Of a stretch of DNA of 43,866 bases, positions 1 through 8,257 are shown in pieces. How positions within the stretch are numbered: the stretch's first letter is position 1; each line of letters opens with the position of its first letter. The DNA is from Prolixibacteraceae bacterium (GTDB lineage: Bacteria; Bacteroidota; Bacteroidia; Bacteroidales; Prolixibacteraceae): contig JALNYZ010000033.1 of assembly GCA_023229575.1 (NCBI GenBank), positions 1 to 43,866 on the forward strand. The letters run 5' to 3'. The position numbers and the translations under genes are program-made. The notes beneath the pieces are model-generated. The model was not told the origin of the DNA, made no database searches, and was given only the letters and a program-made list of their open reading frames with translations.

Positions 1-1
1 C

Positions 2-229
2 TGGAAAAATGAAAATACCGCTGAATTGGATTTTATTGTGCAGATCGCCGGGGAGGTTGTTCCTATCGAAGTTAAAAAAGGAAAAAGAACAAAATCGGCT
101 TCACTCAATATGTTTATGAAGCAATATAACTGTAGGTTTGCTATTCGTATTTCAGGAAAGAACTTTGGTTTCGAAAATAAGATTAAATCAGTGCCTTTGT
201 ATGCTGTATGGTGTTTAAACCCTGAGTAG
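2..229 (+). CDS. C-terminal fragment of a DUF4143-type AAA ATPase (partial at window edge)
   Basis: The reading frame is open from the first bases of the window and stops at 227-229, so this is the 3' end of a longer gene; a TTG at 26 is in frame but is not a credible start. The residues follow the C-terminal pattern of DUF4143 proteins (archaeal-type AAA ATPases common in Bacteroidota): a Trp, then ELDFIVQ, a glycine turn, PIEVKKGK and a Ser/Leu-rich segment. This PD-(D/E)XK-like ending (D...EVK) is typical of the family. Function of such ATPases is poorly defined. The family call rests on about 75 residues. The next gene, the AraC regulator, is convergent with it. Confidence 0.6.
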   Translation, partial: WKNENTAELDFIVQIAGEVVPIEVKKGKRTKSASLNMFMKQYNCRFAIRISGKNFGFENKIKSVPLYAVWCLNPE

Positions 230-468
230 CTCAAGATTGAATACTACTTGATTATAATGACAGGCAATTGAATCAATAATCAAACCGGTAAATTCGTCTT
301 AATGATTCCTTCATCGACATGTGTAATTTTAGACAAATTAGCTGGAGATTTTGCAACAAAGCAGAATGCCTGTATGTGCGAACTTCGCAGAAATATCATC
401 AAGAATTTTGATGGACGAGAGACAGAATGCATTTATATTGTTGATTCTGCCATTTAATTTTTATCGCA
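230..468. other. Intergenic stretch, no feature seen
   Basis: About 240 bases lie between the convergent ATPase fragment and the AraC gene. Short frames here have no family-like composition. I see no clear terminator hairpin with a T tract. Confidence 0.5.
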
Positions 469-1350
469 CTATTGAAGATTGGACTTCAACAATAGTCTAT
501 ATTCAGAAGGGGTTTTTCCGGTCTTGCTTTTAAATATGCGACTGAAATAATCGATTGAATTGAATTCCAGTTGGTACGATATTTCTTTGATACTCAAATC
601 ACTGTTGCAGAGTAACTCTTTCGCATGCTGTATCCTTAACGAAATGTGGTATTGCACCGGCGATAATCCGGTGTATTTCTTAAACTTCTGGCGAAAGTTG
701 GAATATCCTGTATTTAGATCACTCGCAAGTGAAACCATATTCAAGTTCCGCCCAATATGATCACGAATGATCAGACAGGACTTCCTGATGATTTTTTCGA
801 TCTCTTGTCCTTCAAAATCCTCATTTTTTTTGATGGACATGATTACGCCAAGAATGGTATGTACAAGCCCCGCACAAATTTGCTGGTATCCGGGTTTTTC
901 TGATTGGACCAGTTTCTGAATTTCGTGGAAAAGCGTATGTAGCTCCTCCCTAAATCCGACATGAATAATTGGATTCTGCCCAATGAAAAAATCGTTTTCA
1001 AATATCCTTGTCGCAAAATCCCCGCTGAAGCCGACATAATGTTCACTCCATCCCTTCTTCAATGGACGGTACCGATGCCATACACCAGGGTAAAGCAAAA
1101 TAATTGACCCTTCGGGAATACGGAATGTTCCATTGGATGTCTCAATAATCCCGTCTCCTTTTGTGATATAATTTAATTGGTACTCTCTTAGGATTCGTCC
1201 CTTTCTCCAATTAAACTGATAACCTGACGGATGACCATCCGGTGGGTAATTTGTTGTATTGGAAATAGTTGCACTCCCAGCTACATTGATAAACAATCCC
1301 CATTGGATATCGTCATTGTTTTTCGTTGTGTATTTGAAATGATCTGTCAT
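469..1350 (-). CDS. AraC-family transcriptional regulator
   Basis: A 293-residue protein with the standard AraC layout. Residues about 15-150 look like a cupin-type sensing domain (the stretch with EGSIILLYPGVWHRY is typical of its double-stranded beta-helix). The last about 100 residues hold the two helix-turn-helix units: one around 205-224 (SLASDLNTGYSNFRQKFK) and one around 252-275 (IKEISYQLEFNSIDYFSRIF), ending with the usual GKTPSEYR motif. The ATG at 1348-1350 is the only sensible start. It is divergent from rhaT with about 100 bases between them, so by position it is likely the rhamnose-responsive activator of rhaT-rhaA (RhaR/RhaS role). The ligand is inferred from neighbours, not from binding residues. 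Confidence 0.9.
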   Translation of the reverse strand: MTDHFKYTTKNNDDIQWGLFINVAGSATISNTTNYPPDGHPSGYQFNWRKGRILREYQLNYITKGDGIIETSNGTFRIPEGSIILLYPGVWHRYRPLKKGWSEHYVGFSGDFATRIFENDFFIGQNPIIHVGFREELHTLFHEIQKLVQSEKPGYQQICAGLVHTILGVIMSIKKNEDFEGQEIEKIIRKSCLIIRDHIGRNLNMVSLASDLNTGYSNFRQKFKKYTGLSPVQYHISLRIQHAKELLCNSDLSIKEISYQLEFNSIDYFSRIFKSKTGKTPSEYRLLLKSNLQ

Positions 1351-1366
1351 TTTATGTCATTTTGTG

Positions 1367-1374
1367 CAAATTTA
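1367..1374 (-). promoter_or_regulatory. Candidate -7 element for the AraC gene
   Basis: On the minus strand this reads TAAATTTG, an exact match to the Bacteroidota -7 consensus TAnnTTTG, 16 bases before the AraC ATG. No good TTTG -33 box is found at 19-20 bases, so it is a weak call. Confidence 0.35.
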
Positions 1375-1411
1375 TTAGCAAAATGTGAATTAATTGCACT
1401 CCAATCGTCAA

Positions 1412-1419
1412 TACTTTTG
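1412..1419 (+). promoter_or_regulatory. Candidate -7 element for rhaT
   Basis: TACTTTTG matches TAnnTTTG and lies 34 bases before the chosen rhaT ATG. The -33 region is poor (a TTG at 1394-1396 is too close), which would fit a promoter that needs an activator such as the divergent AraC protein. Confidence 0.4.
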
Positions 1420-1453
1420 GAAAAGGGATATAAACCAAATTACTAATCAAACT

Positions 1454-2506
1454 ATGAATGCACTCTTAGGCGTAATTTTTCATTCGATCGGAGGTTTTGC
1501 CTCGGGCAGTTTCTACATGCCCTTCAAGAAGGTAAAGGGATGGGCATGGGAAAGCTACTGGATTATTGGCGGACTCTTCTCGTGGATGATCGTTCCACCC
1601 CTGGCCGCTTACCTCACGGTTCCCGGTTTTGCCTCAATCATCCATAATGCATCCGGACAAATCTTGTCGACCACCTACTTGATGGGATTAATGTGGGGTA
1701 TTGGAGGATTGACATATGGATTAGGCGTTCGTTACCTGGGAATGTCATTGGGAAACTCGGTAATTCTTGGATTTTGCTCAGCATTTGGAGCGTTGGTGCC
1801 GCCCATTTATTATTCAATCGTTCCAACGATCAGCAAGGTGTCGATCATTGACATGTTAAGTCATCAGGGTGGCCAACTTGTATTGATCGGCGTTGTGGTC
1901 TGCCTTACCGGGATCGCGATTTCGGGGAAAGCCGGTTTGATGAAGGAAAAGGAATTGACCCCTGAACAAAGCAAATTGAGTGTTGAGGAGTTTAGTCTGG
2001 TAAAAGGATTGATTATAGCAACTTTATCTGGTATTCTAAGCTCCTTTTTCAATTTCGGTATTGAAGCAGGAAAGCCTATGGCAGAAGAGGCTGTTAAAGC
2101 GGGGTTCAATCCCCTATTCCAGAATAATGTAACTTTTGTGGTTATTCTTTGGGGAGGGCTCACAACCAATCTGATATGGACTACCATCCTGAATATCAAA
2201 AACAGATCGTACGGAAACTTTGTTGATAAGTCCAAACCACTGTTCAACAACTACTTTTTTGCCGCATTGGCAGGAACGACCTGGTTTATGCAATTCTTTT
2301 TCTACGGCATGGGCGAAAGTAAGTTGGGTAATGGAGCCAGTTCCTGGATTCTGCATATGTCGACAATTATTCTGACTGCAAACATGTGGGGACTTTACAA
2401 TAAAGAGTGGAAAGGAGTCTCATCCAAAACCTTTCAAACATTCGTGGTTGGAATTGCAACCATTCTGTTGTCGGTTGTGATTGTCGGGATTGGGAATTCA
2501 TTGTAG
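1454..2506 (+). CDS. rhaT: L-rhamnose/proton symporter
   Basis: A 350-residue polytopic inner-membrane protein in the RhaT family, which imports L-rhamnose with protons. It has about ten hydrophobic segments and clear family landmarks: FYMPFKKVKGWAWESYWIIGG near the N-terminus (Enterobacteria have FYAPFKKVKKWSWE), MWGIGGLTYGLGVRYLGMSLG, and WFMQFFFYGMG near the C-terminus. The frame is open from 1394, but the ATG at 1454 gives the N-terminus normal for the family (about 344 residues in E. coli), so the upstream 20 residues are dropped. It is followed 89 bases later by rhamnose isomerase in the same direction, and the divergent AraC gene is the likely regulator. Confidence 0.93.
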   Translation: MNALLGVIFHSIGGFASGSFYMPFKKVKGWAWESYWIIGGLFSWMIVPPLAAYLTVPGFASIIHNASGQILSTTYLMGLMWGIGGLTYGLGVRYLGMSLGNSVILGFCSAFGALVPPIYYSIVPTISKVSIIDMLSHQGGQLVLIGVVVCLTGIAISGKAGLMKEKELTPEQSKLSVEEFSLVKGLIIATLSGILSSFFNFGIEAGKPMAEEAVKAGFNPLFQNNVTFVVILWGGLTTNLIWTTILNIKNRSYGNFVDKSKPLFNNYFFAALAGTTWFMQFFFYGMGESKLGNGASSWILHMSTIILTANMWGLYNKEWKGVSSKTFQTFVVGIATILLSVVIVGIGNSL

Positions 2507-2595
2507 TCCATAGCGCCAAACAGGCAACCCTTTCAAATAAGGTCTGTGGCGCCTACAATAAATGAAAAAGTAAATTCAATTACAGCATAGAAATT

Positions 2596-3876
2596 ATGAA
2601 AAGAGAAAGTACAAATCAATCTTACGAACTGGCAAAAGCCAGGTATGCGCTTTTAGGTGTTGATACTGACGCAGTAATTTCAAAAATGGAGGAGATCAGG
2701 GTAAGTCTTCATTGCTGGCAAACAGATGATGTGGGTGGCTTTGAAACTCCTGATGCCACTTTGTCGGGTGGTGGAATTCAAGCAACCGGCAACTATCCTG
2801 GAAAAGCAACCAATATTGCTGAAGTCCGTCAGGATCTTGAAAAAGTACTGTCTCTTCTTCCCGGCAAACAACGAATTAACCTGCATGCCATCTATGGTGA
2901 TTTTAAAGGGGAGCCTGTTGACCGCGATCAGATCGAGGTAAAGCACTTTCAGAGTTGGATCGACTGGTGCAAATCCCTGAAAATTGGAATGGATTTCAAC
3001 GCCTCCTGCTTTTCTCACCCTAAAGCTGCTGATGGCTTTACATTGTCAAGTAAAAATGAAGGAAACCGCACTTTTTGGGTAGAACACCTGAAACGTTGCA
3101 GGGCCATATCAGCCGAGATTGGTAAACAATTGGGATCTCCATGCGTTCACAATACGTGGATTCCCGACGGATCAAAAGATACACCGATCGATCGGAATGG
3201 TCACCGTCTGTTGTTGAAAAAATCGCTGGATGAAGCCATGTCTATCCATTATTCAAAGGAGCAGATGAAGGATGCGGTGGAAAGTAAACTTTTTGGCATA
3301 GGTGCAGAATCCATGACCGTAGGTTCGCATGATTTTTATCTTGGATACGCCATTGCCAACCAGATTTTGATCTGTCTCGACAATGGTCATTTTCACCCGA
3401 CAGAACAGGTTGGGGATAAAATTTCGTCCTGTTTGCAATTTCTCGACGAGGTACTCTTACACGTTACCCGGCCGGTCCGTTGGGATTCAGACCATGTTGT
3501 TATCTTAAATGATGATTTGCAGTTAATTGCCTCTGAGATAGTTCGCAACAATTTTCAAAAAAGGGTGAATGTTGGTCTTGATTTTTTTGATGCATCAATC
3601 AATCGAATAGGCGCTTATGTTGTAGGAACCCGTGCGACACAAAAAGCCTTTCTGATTGCATTGCTCGAACCAACTTCACGACTGGTCGAATTGGAGGGTA
3701 AGGGTCAAAATTTTGAAAGATTGGCTATTCAGGAAGAACTGAAAACTATGCCTTTCGGCGCAGTCTGGGATTATTACTGCCTAAATGAAGGTGTTCCTGT
3801 TGGAACTGATTACATAAAAGTGATACAAGATTACGAAAAAGAGGTGTTGTCAAGAAGGACCTTAATTAATTTATAG
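2596..3876 (+). CDS. rhaA: L-rhamnose isomerase
   Basis: A 426-residue cytoplasmic enzyme converting L-rhamnose to L-rhamnulose; E. coli RhaA has 419 residues, so it is full length. Recognisable family motifs include VSLHCWQTDDVGGFE (residues 36-50), the metal-site region SHDFYLGYA (244-252), LDNGHFHPTE (261-270) and RPVRWDSDHVV (292-302), which carry the acidic and His ligands for the divalent metals. It lies downstream of rhaT and probably shares its transcript. The next enzymes of the pathway, rhamnulokinase and rhamnulose-1-phosphate aldolase, are not in the window; only a 56-codon frame follows. Confidence 0.95.
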   Translation: MKRESTNQSYELAKARYALLGVDTDAVISKMEEIRVSLHCWQTDDVGGFETPDATLSGGGIQATGNYPGKATNIAEVRQDLEKVLSLLPGKQRINLHAIYGDFKGEPVDRDQIEVKHFQSWIDWCKSLKIGMDFNASCFSHPKAADGFTLSSKNEGNRTFWVEHLKRCRAISAEIGKQLGSPCVHNTWIPDGSKDTPIDRNGHRLLLKKSLDEAMSIHYSKEQMKDAVESKLFGIGAESMTVGSHDFYLGYAIANQILICLDNGHFHPTEQVGDKISSCLQFLDEVLLHVTRPVRWDSDHVVILNDDLQLIASEIVRNNFQKRVNVGLDFFDASINRIGAYVVGTRATQKAFLIALLEPTSRLVELEGKGQNFERLAIQEELKTMPFGAVWDYYCLNEGVPVGTDYIKVIQDYEKEVLSRRTLINL

Positions 3877-3879
3877 GAG

Positions 3880-4050
3880 ATGAAAAAACCTTTACGGAAC
3901 TGGTATCGGTTTCGCAGTATTTTGGAAGTGATAGATCATTTGTTCTGGCAGGTGGCGGAAACGCCCGGCGGACTCAATAAATTTGATAGGGGCAAGGAGA
4001 CTTTTCAGAATTTTCCTGTCTGGTGCATCCACCCGATTCAGGTCGAATAG
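3880..4050 (+). CDS. Small ORF of unknown function after rhaA
   Basis: A 56-residue frame whose ATG lies 3 bases after the rhaA stop, with AGGAGA just upstream, a good ribosome-binding site for this organism. The protein is rich in aromatic and basic residues (starts MKKPLRNWYRF) and has no membrane segment or signal peptide. I do not recognise it. The position is where rhamnulokinase or lactaldehyde genes often sit, so it could be the remnant of a larger gene, but I could not match it to any. It is convergent with the LacI gene, 19 bases away. It may be a chance frame. Confidence 0.35.
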   Translation: MKKPLRNWYRFRSILEVIDHLFWQVAETPGGLNKFDRGKETFQNFPVWCIHPIQVE

Positions 4051-4069
4051 CTAACAATCCAGGGATCTA

Positions 4070-5095
4070 TTATCCCATTTTCCTGGATGACGACTCTCTG
4101 ACAATCAATTCCGTAGGAAGAACCAGCGTTTTAAAGCTCTTTTCCTTGTGTTCAATTTGGTTTAATATAAGTTCTGCTGCCTTCTGCCCCATTAAAAATC
4201 CAGGTTGTGCAATCGTCGATATTGAAGGGGACACTACTTTGGAAAAAGGTTCGTTACTGAATCCAACAATCCCGAAATCCTCTGGAATCCTAATCCCTTT
4301 ATCGCGGAGGTAGATCATTGAACTAAGCGCAGTGGTGTCGTTGCCACAGAAAATAGCATCAGGAGGATTGGGCAGATTTATCAGATACTGTACTGCATTT
4401 ATGCCATCTTCACTGGTAAGTGAGTTGGTCACTACCAGTGATTCATCACATATAATATCGTTTTTCGCAAGCGCTTCAATATATCCGTTCTTTCGGTCCA
4501 GATAGGTTTGCAGATTCTGAGGTCCGGCCATGTGACCTATGCGTTTGTAACCCTGTTCAATCAGGTGCCGGGTAACCCTGAAACCTCCCATGAAATCGTC
4601 CACTACAATTTTATTGGCATCGATCTCCGCCACGGTACGATCGAAAAATAACAAAGGAATGTTCTTTTTCCGGAATGTTTTCAGGTGTTCATAATTGGTT
4701 GGTTGCATGGCGATGGAGATGATCAGTCCGTCAACCCTGTTGGCCAACATGGAGTGAACGATGGAAATTTCTTTGTTGGCGAGGTCGTTCGACTGGGAGA
4801 TCACAACGGTATACCCGGCTTTAAAGGCTACATCCTCCACGCCACTGATGACGGCAGAGAAAAAATAGCGGTTGATGAGCGGTACGACGATCCCAATGGT
4901 GTTCGACCGCTTGTTTCTTAGATTTGATGCCAGGGTATTAGGTCTGTAGCCCACGCTGTTAGCCAAGGTGATTATTTTCTCCCTTGTTTTCAGACTAATT
5001 CTCGGATTGTTTTGCAATGCCCTTGAAACAGTTGAGGCAGAGATATTTAGCTCTCTGGCGATATCATGTATGGTTGGATCTGTTTTTTTATGCAT
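4070..5095 (-). CDS. LacI-family transcriptional regulator
   Basis: A 341-residue regulator. The N-terminal helix-turn-helix is at residues 8-27 (TIHDIARELNISASTVSRAL), followed by the hinge helix with RPNTLASNLRNKRSNTIG. The remainder is the periplasmic-binding-protein-like effector domain (GIVVPLINRYFFSAVISG... VDGLIISIA... AGPQNLQTYLDRKNGY). A longer frame would begin at a TTG at 5107; the ATG at 5095 gives the normal family N-terminus. It is divergent from kduI. The gap between them holds a LacI-type CG-centred palindrome overlapping the likely kduI promoter, so a KdgR-like repressor of the uronate genes is the best reading. The effector is not shown by the sequence. Confidence 0.92.
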   Translation of the reverse strand: MHKKTDPTIHDIARELNISASTVSRALQNNPRISLKTREKIITLANSVGYRPNTLASNLRNKRSNTIGIVVPLINRYFFSAVISGVEDVAFKAGYTVVISQSNDLANKEISIVHSMLANRVDGLIISIAMQPTNYEHLKTFRKKNIPLLFFDRTVAEIDANKIVVDDFMGGFRVTRHLIEQGYKRIGHMAGPQNLQTYLDRKNGYIEALAKNDIICDESLVVTNSLTSEDGINAVQYLINLPNPPDAIFCGNDTTALSSMIYLRDKGIRIPEDFGIVGFSNEPFSKVVSPSISTIAQPGFLMGQKAAELILNQIEHKEKSFKTLVLPTELIVRESSSRKMG

Positions 5096-5143
5096 TTTAA
5101 TAATCAAAGAGGTACAAATATGGTGAAATATTCATTTTAATTT

Positions 5144-5151
5144 CAAATATA
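5144..5151 (-). promoter_or_regulatory. Candidate -7 element for the LacI-type gene
   Basis: On the minus strand this reads TATATTTG, an exact TAnnTTTG match, about 48 bases before the chosen LacI ATG. It lies 12 bases from the palindrome at 5164-5175, so autoregulation is plausible. No clear -33 box is seen. Confidence 0.4.
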
Positions 5152-5163
5152 CAAAATATACAT

Positions 5164-5175
5164 GCAATCGATTGC
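5164..5175. promoter_or_regulatory. Probable LacI-family operator
   Basis: GCAATCGATTGC is a perfect 12-bp palindrome containing the AANCGNTT core typical of LacI-family operators. It lies between the divergent LacI gene and kduI and overlaps the predicted kduI -33 region, the right place for repression by occlusion. Confidence 0.55.
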
Positions 5176-5202
5176 GCAATTGTGAATATCTAATTATATT
5201 TG
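5171..5202 (+). promoter_or_regulatory. Probable promoter of the kdu genes
   Basis: TATATTTG at 5195-5202 matches the Bacteroidota -7 consensus exactly. Twenty bases upstream is ATTG (5171-5174), one base off the TTTG -33 box. The leader to kduI would be about 180 bases and would include the hairpin repeat at 5221-5345. Confidence 0.45.
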
Positions 5203-5220
5203 TGTCGGAAGGAAGTGCAT

Positions 5221-5345
5221 AAAGGAAGTGCCTAAAGTATTTAAAGTGCCTAAAATGCCTAAAGTACTTATTTGGCGCTGATCATTTTCCGGAGTCCATA
5301 ACTTTAAATACTCTAGGCACTTTAAATACTTTAGGCACTTCCTTT
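5221..5345. repeat. Nonamer-built palindromic repeat, copy A
   Basis: The outer 32 bases of the two arms (5221-5252 and 5314-5345) are perfect inverted copies, with imperfect inner parts and an asymmetric centre. The arms are made of 9-base units: AAGTGCCTA, AAGTATTTA, AAGTGCCTA and variants. The centre holds CGGAGTCC, shared in form with the copies at 10687 and 39437. It sits in the kduI leader and could fold in RNA. It is not a coding region despite short open frames. Confidence 0.85.
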
Positions 5346-5388
5346 GTTTGCTGAGAAAAATTCTAAACTTCATTAAATATTTCAGGCT

Positions 5389-6231
5389 ATGTCCATCCAT
5401 TTCGAAGAACGGTTTGCTTCCCATCCTTCCGATGCCAAGCATTACGACACGCAACAACTCAGGGAACATTTTCTGATTGAGAAATTAATGGAAGCAGATA
5501 AGATCCATCTTGTCTATTCCCATTTCGACCGCTACATTACTGGTGGGGCTGTCCCGGTGACCGTTCCTCTTGAACTTACCGCCATTGAACCGCTCAAAGC
5601 CCCATTCTTTTGCCATCGCCGTGAACTGGGAATCATCAATGTTGGAGGTAAAGGAGCTGTAACAGTTGATGGAAAGGTCTATAGCATGGATTTTAAAGAG
5701 GCACTTTACATCGGGAAAGGATCGCAAAAGATTCTTTTTAGTTCAGAAAATGCGAATCAACCTGCCCGATATTACATGAATTCGGCTCCCGCACACAAGG
5801 AGTTTCCCACCCGCCACATTACCCTGAAGGATGCCAATGTCCTTCAAATGGGATCGCAACAGACATCCAACGAAAGACAGATTAATCAGTTATTGATTAG
5901 TAAGGTGGTCGAAACCTGTCAGTTGCAGATGGGGATGACAGAACTTCGTCCGGGCAGTGTATGGAACACCATGCCGGCACACACACACAGCCGCAGAATG
6001 GAGGTCTATTTCTATTTCAATGTTCCGGATGGTCAGGCTATTTGTCATTTTATGGGCCAGCCTCAGGAAACGCGGCACATTTGGATGGTTAATGAGCAGG
6101 CGGTTATTTCTCCCAATTGGTCTATCCACTCAGCAGCCGGAACGGCAAATTATATATTTATTTGGGGAATGGCGGGCGAAAACCTCGACTATGGAGATAT
6201 GGATGTGGTTCAACCCAACCAGCTTAGATAA
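5389..6231 (+). CDS. kduI: 5-dehydro-4-deoxy-D-glucuronate isomerase
   Basis: A 280-residue enzyme that interconverts 5-keto-4-deoxyuronate and 2,5-diketo-3-deoxygluconate in breakdown of unsaturated uronates from pectin and related polymers. The length matches the family (about 278). The zinc site of this cupin is visible: His198 and His200 with Glu205 (HTHSRRME) and His247 (SIHSAAG). The N-terminal SDAKHYDTQQLREHFLIE and the internal CHRRELGIINVGGKG are also typical. It begins the run kduI-kduD-kdgK-kdgA, and the LacI gene is divergent. kduD follows after 21 bases. Confidence 0.96.
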   Translation: MSIHFEERFASHPSDAKHYDTQQLREHFLIEKLMEADKIHLVYSHFDRYITGGAVPVTVPLELTAIEPLKAPFFCHRRELGIINVGGKGAVTVDGKVYSMDFKEALYIGKGSQKILFSSENANQPARYYMNSAPAHKEFPTRHITLKDANVLQMGSQQTSNERQINQLLISKVVETCQLQMGMTELRPGSVWNTMPAHTHSRRMEVYFYFNVPDGQAICHFMGQPQETRHIWMVNEQAVISPNWSIHSAAGTANYIFIWGMAGENLDYGDMDVVQPNQLR

Positions 6232-6252
6232 TTACAAATTAGTATAAAAACT

Positions 6253-7053
6253 ATGAACGATTTATTTGATTTGTCCGGGAAAGTAGCCCTTATCACCGGG
6301 GGAACCCACGGTATCGGAATGGCCATTGCCAAAACGCTGGGAGCAGCAGGCGCCAAAATCTGCGTCAACGACCTGTCGGACGAGAAACTCGAGGCATGTA
6401 AAATTGAGTACGCCAAGGTTGGCCTGGATGTGTTTACCCTCAATTTTGATGTCACCAACGAAGTGGCTGTCGACAATGGAATTACAATCATCGAGAAAGA
6501 GGTTGGTCCGGTGGATATTTTGGTCAACAATGCCGGAATCATCAAACGTGTCCCCATTCTCGATATGGCGGTTAGTGATTTTAAGCTGGTTTTAGATATC
6601 GATCTGGTAGCCCCTTTGATTATTGCCAAACGCGTCGCGCCCGGTATGATTGCCCGTCGCTTTGGTAAAATCATAAACATGTGCTCCATGATGAGCGTGT
6701 ATGGCCGCAATTCGGTATCTGCCTATGCATCGGCCAAAGGTGGTCTCAAGCTACTTACTGCCAACATGTGTTGCGAGTGGGCGAAGTACAATGTCCAGAT
6801 CAATGGGATTGGTCCGGGTTATATCGCTACTTCGCAGACTGCGGATATCCGGTTGAACGGTCATCCTTTCAACGACCTGGTGATGACCCGTACCCCTGCC
6901 GGACGCTGGGGCGAACCCGAAGATGTTGGCAATGCCGCACTCTTCCTGGCCTCCAAAGCAAGCGATTTCGTCAACGGTCACGTCCTCTATGTGGATGGCG
7001 GAATTTTGGCTAATTTTGGATATGTGAAGGGGGAAAATGAGCTAACACTTTGA
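6253..7053 (+). CDS. kduD: SDR oxidoreductase, 2-deoxy-D-gluconate 3-dehydrogenase / gluconate 5-dehydrogenase type (KduD role)
   Basis: A 266-residue classical short-chain dehydrogenase. The Rossmann glycine motif is TGGTHGIG (15-22), the structural NNAG is at 92-95, and the catalytic set is Ser145, Tyr158 and Lys162 (YASAK). The tail has the usual HVLYVDGG. In this pathway the enzyme reduces 2,5-diketo-3-deoxygluconate to 2-keto-3-deoxygluconate with NADH, and its position directly after kduI supports that. Annotation pipelines often name this subgroup gluconate 5-dehydrogenase; sequence alone does not settle the substrate. Probably co-transcribed with kduI. Confidence 0.9.
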   Translation: MNDLFDLSGKVALITGGTHGIGMAIAKTLGAAGAKICVNDLSDEKLEACKIEYAKVGLDVFTLNFDVTNEVAVDNGITIIEKEVGPVDILVNNAGIIKRVPILDMAVSDFKLVLDIDLVAPLIIAKRVAPGMIARRFGKIINMCSMMSVYGRNSVSAYASAKGGLKLLTANMCCEWAKYNVQINGIGPGYIATSQTADIRLNGHPFNDLVMTRTPAGRWGEPEDVGNAALFLASKASDFVNGHVLYVDGGILANFGYVKGENELTL

Positions 7054-7201
7054 CAAACTAGAAAAAAATCGCTCGCGATTTTCCAACTCTGTGTAACTCC
7101 GGGGTTTCTCTCATGAAAATACATAATGGCAGAAATTTCTATTCACCCTATATCTTCGATTAATAGAAAGTTATTCTCTGTGTTATAAATTTAAACAGTC
7201 T

Positions 7202-8236
7202 ATGGAAAAAGTCATCACATTCGGCGAAGTCATGCTGCGCCTGGCAACCCCTGGATTTGAGCGTTTTGGACAATCCGGAAACCTGAGTGCAACTTACGGT
7301 GGGGGAGAGGCCAATGTGGCCGTTTCACTTGCCAATTACGGCATTGCTTCCAAATTCGTCACCCGATTGCCAAAAAATGAAATTGCGGACGCCTGCATAA
7401 GGGAACTCAGGGGATTTGGTGTCGATACCACAGAAATTATCCGGGGCGGCGATCGCATGGGAATCTATTTTTTGGAGGCCGGTGCAGTAAGCCGGGCCAG
7501 CAAAGTCATTTACGATCGCTCCGGCTCATCTATTGCAGAGATCAAAACGGGCATGATCGACTGGAACAAGGTCTTTGAAGGGGCTACCTGGTTTCACTGG
7601 ACCGGAATTACCCCTGCCATTTCACAGGGAGCAGCCGATGTATGTCTCCAGGCCATTCATGCCGCCAACGAAAAGGGCATCATGGTCTCAACCGATCTTA
7701 ATTACCGTAAAAATCTGTGGAAATACGGCAAGCAAGCCCACGAATTAATGCCCTTGCTGGTGGCAGGATGCGATGTTATTTTGGGCAATGAAGAGGATGC
7801 GGCCATGGCGCTGAATATCCATCCTGATGGAGTTGATGTAACTGCCGGTCATGTGGAGGCGGATGCTTATCTTTCTGTTTCGCAAAAGGTGATGGCGCAG
7901 TTTCCCCGGTGCAAAGCCGTCATCACTACCCTGCGCGGATCGGTCAGCGCCAGTCACAACTCCTGGAGCGGAGTCCTGTATGACGGAAAGAAGTTGTACA
8001 AATCTGAGACCTATCAAATCACCCACATCGTCGACAGGGTTGGCGGGGGCGATTCATTTATGGGCGGATTAATCTATGGATTGCTTACCTACCGGGATGA
8101 TCTTCAGGCTGCCCTTGATTTCGCTGTAGCCTCTTCTTGCCTGAAGCATACGATTTATGGCGACTACAACCGTGTTACCGTCCCCGAAGTAGAAAAGCTG
8201 ATGGGAGGCGACTCCTCCGGCCGCGTTTCCCGGTAG
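7202..8236 (+). CDS. kdgK: 2-keto-3-deoxygluconate kinase (PfkB family)
   Basis: A 344-residue ribokinase-fold sugar kinase that phosphorylates 2-keto-3-deoxygluconate. It shows the N-terminal sugar-binding glycines TYGGGEANVA (31-40) and the C-terminal PfkB signature GGGDSFMGGL (281-290) with the catalytic base Asp284. FHWTGITPAIS and STDLNYRKNLW match KDG kinases. A 148-base gap separates it from kduD, so it may have its own promoter, although only the near match TAAATTTA is seen in the AT-rich lead-in. Its product is the substrate of the KdgA aldolase that follows. Confidence 0.93.
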   Translation: MEKVITFGEVMLRLATPGFERFGQSGNLSATYGGGEANVAVSLANYGIASKFVTRLPKNEIADACIRELRGFGVDTTEIIRGGDRMGIYFLEAGAVSRASKVIYDRSGSSIAEIKTGMIDWNKVFEGATWFHWTGITPAISQGAADVCLQAIHAANEKGIMVSTDLNYRKNLWKYGKQAHELMPLLVAGCDVILGNEEDAAMALNIHPDGVDVTAGHVEADAYLSVSQKVMAQFPRCKAVITTLRGSVSASHNSWSGVLYDGKKLYKSETYQITHIVDRVGGGDSFMGGLIYGLLTYRDDLQAALDFAVASSCLKHTIYGDYNRVTVPEVEKLMGGDSSGRVSR

Positions 8237-8257
8237 GAATGATGTGATGATGAGTTA

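Noticed and set aside
351..760. Short plus-strand frames opposite the AraC gene
   Set aside because: They lie on the reverse strand of a clear AraC coding sequence and show no protein-like pattern.
3880..4050. Calling the small ORF a rhamnulokinase remnant
   Set aside because: Position suggests it, but I could not match its residues to the kinase (no ATP-site or sugar-site motif).
5194..5469. 91-codon minus-strand frame over the first hairpin repeat
   Set aside because: Made of repeat sequence and of the reverse strand of kduI; a chance frame.
7065..7082. Hairpin AAAATCGC/GCGATTTT after kduD as a terminator
   Set aside because: The loop would be two bases and the stem is short; too weak to call.
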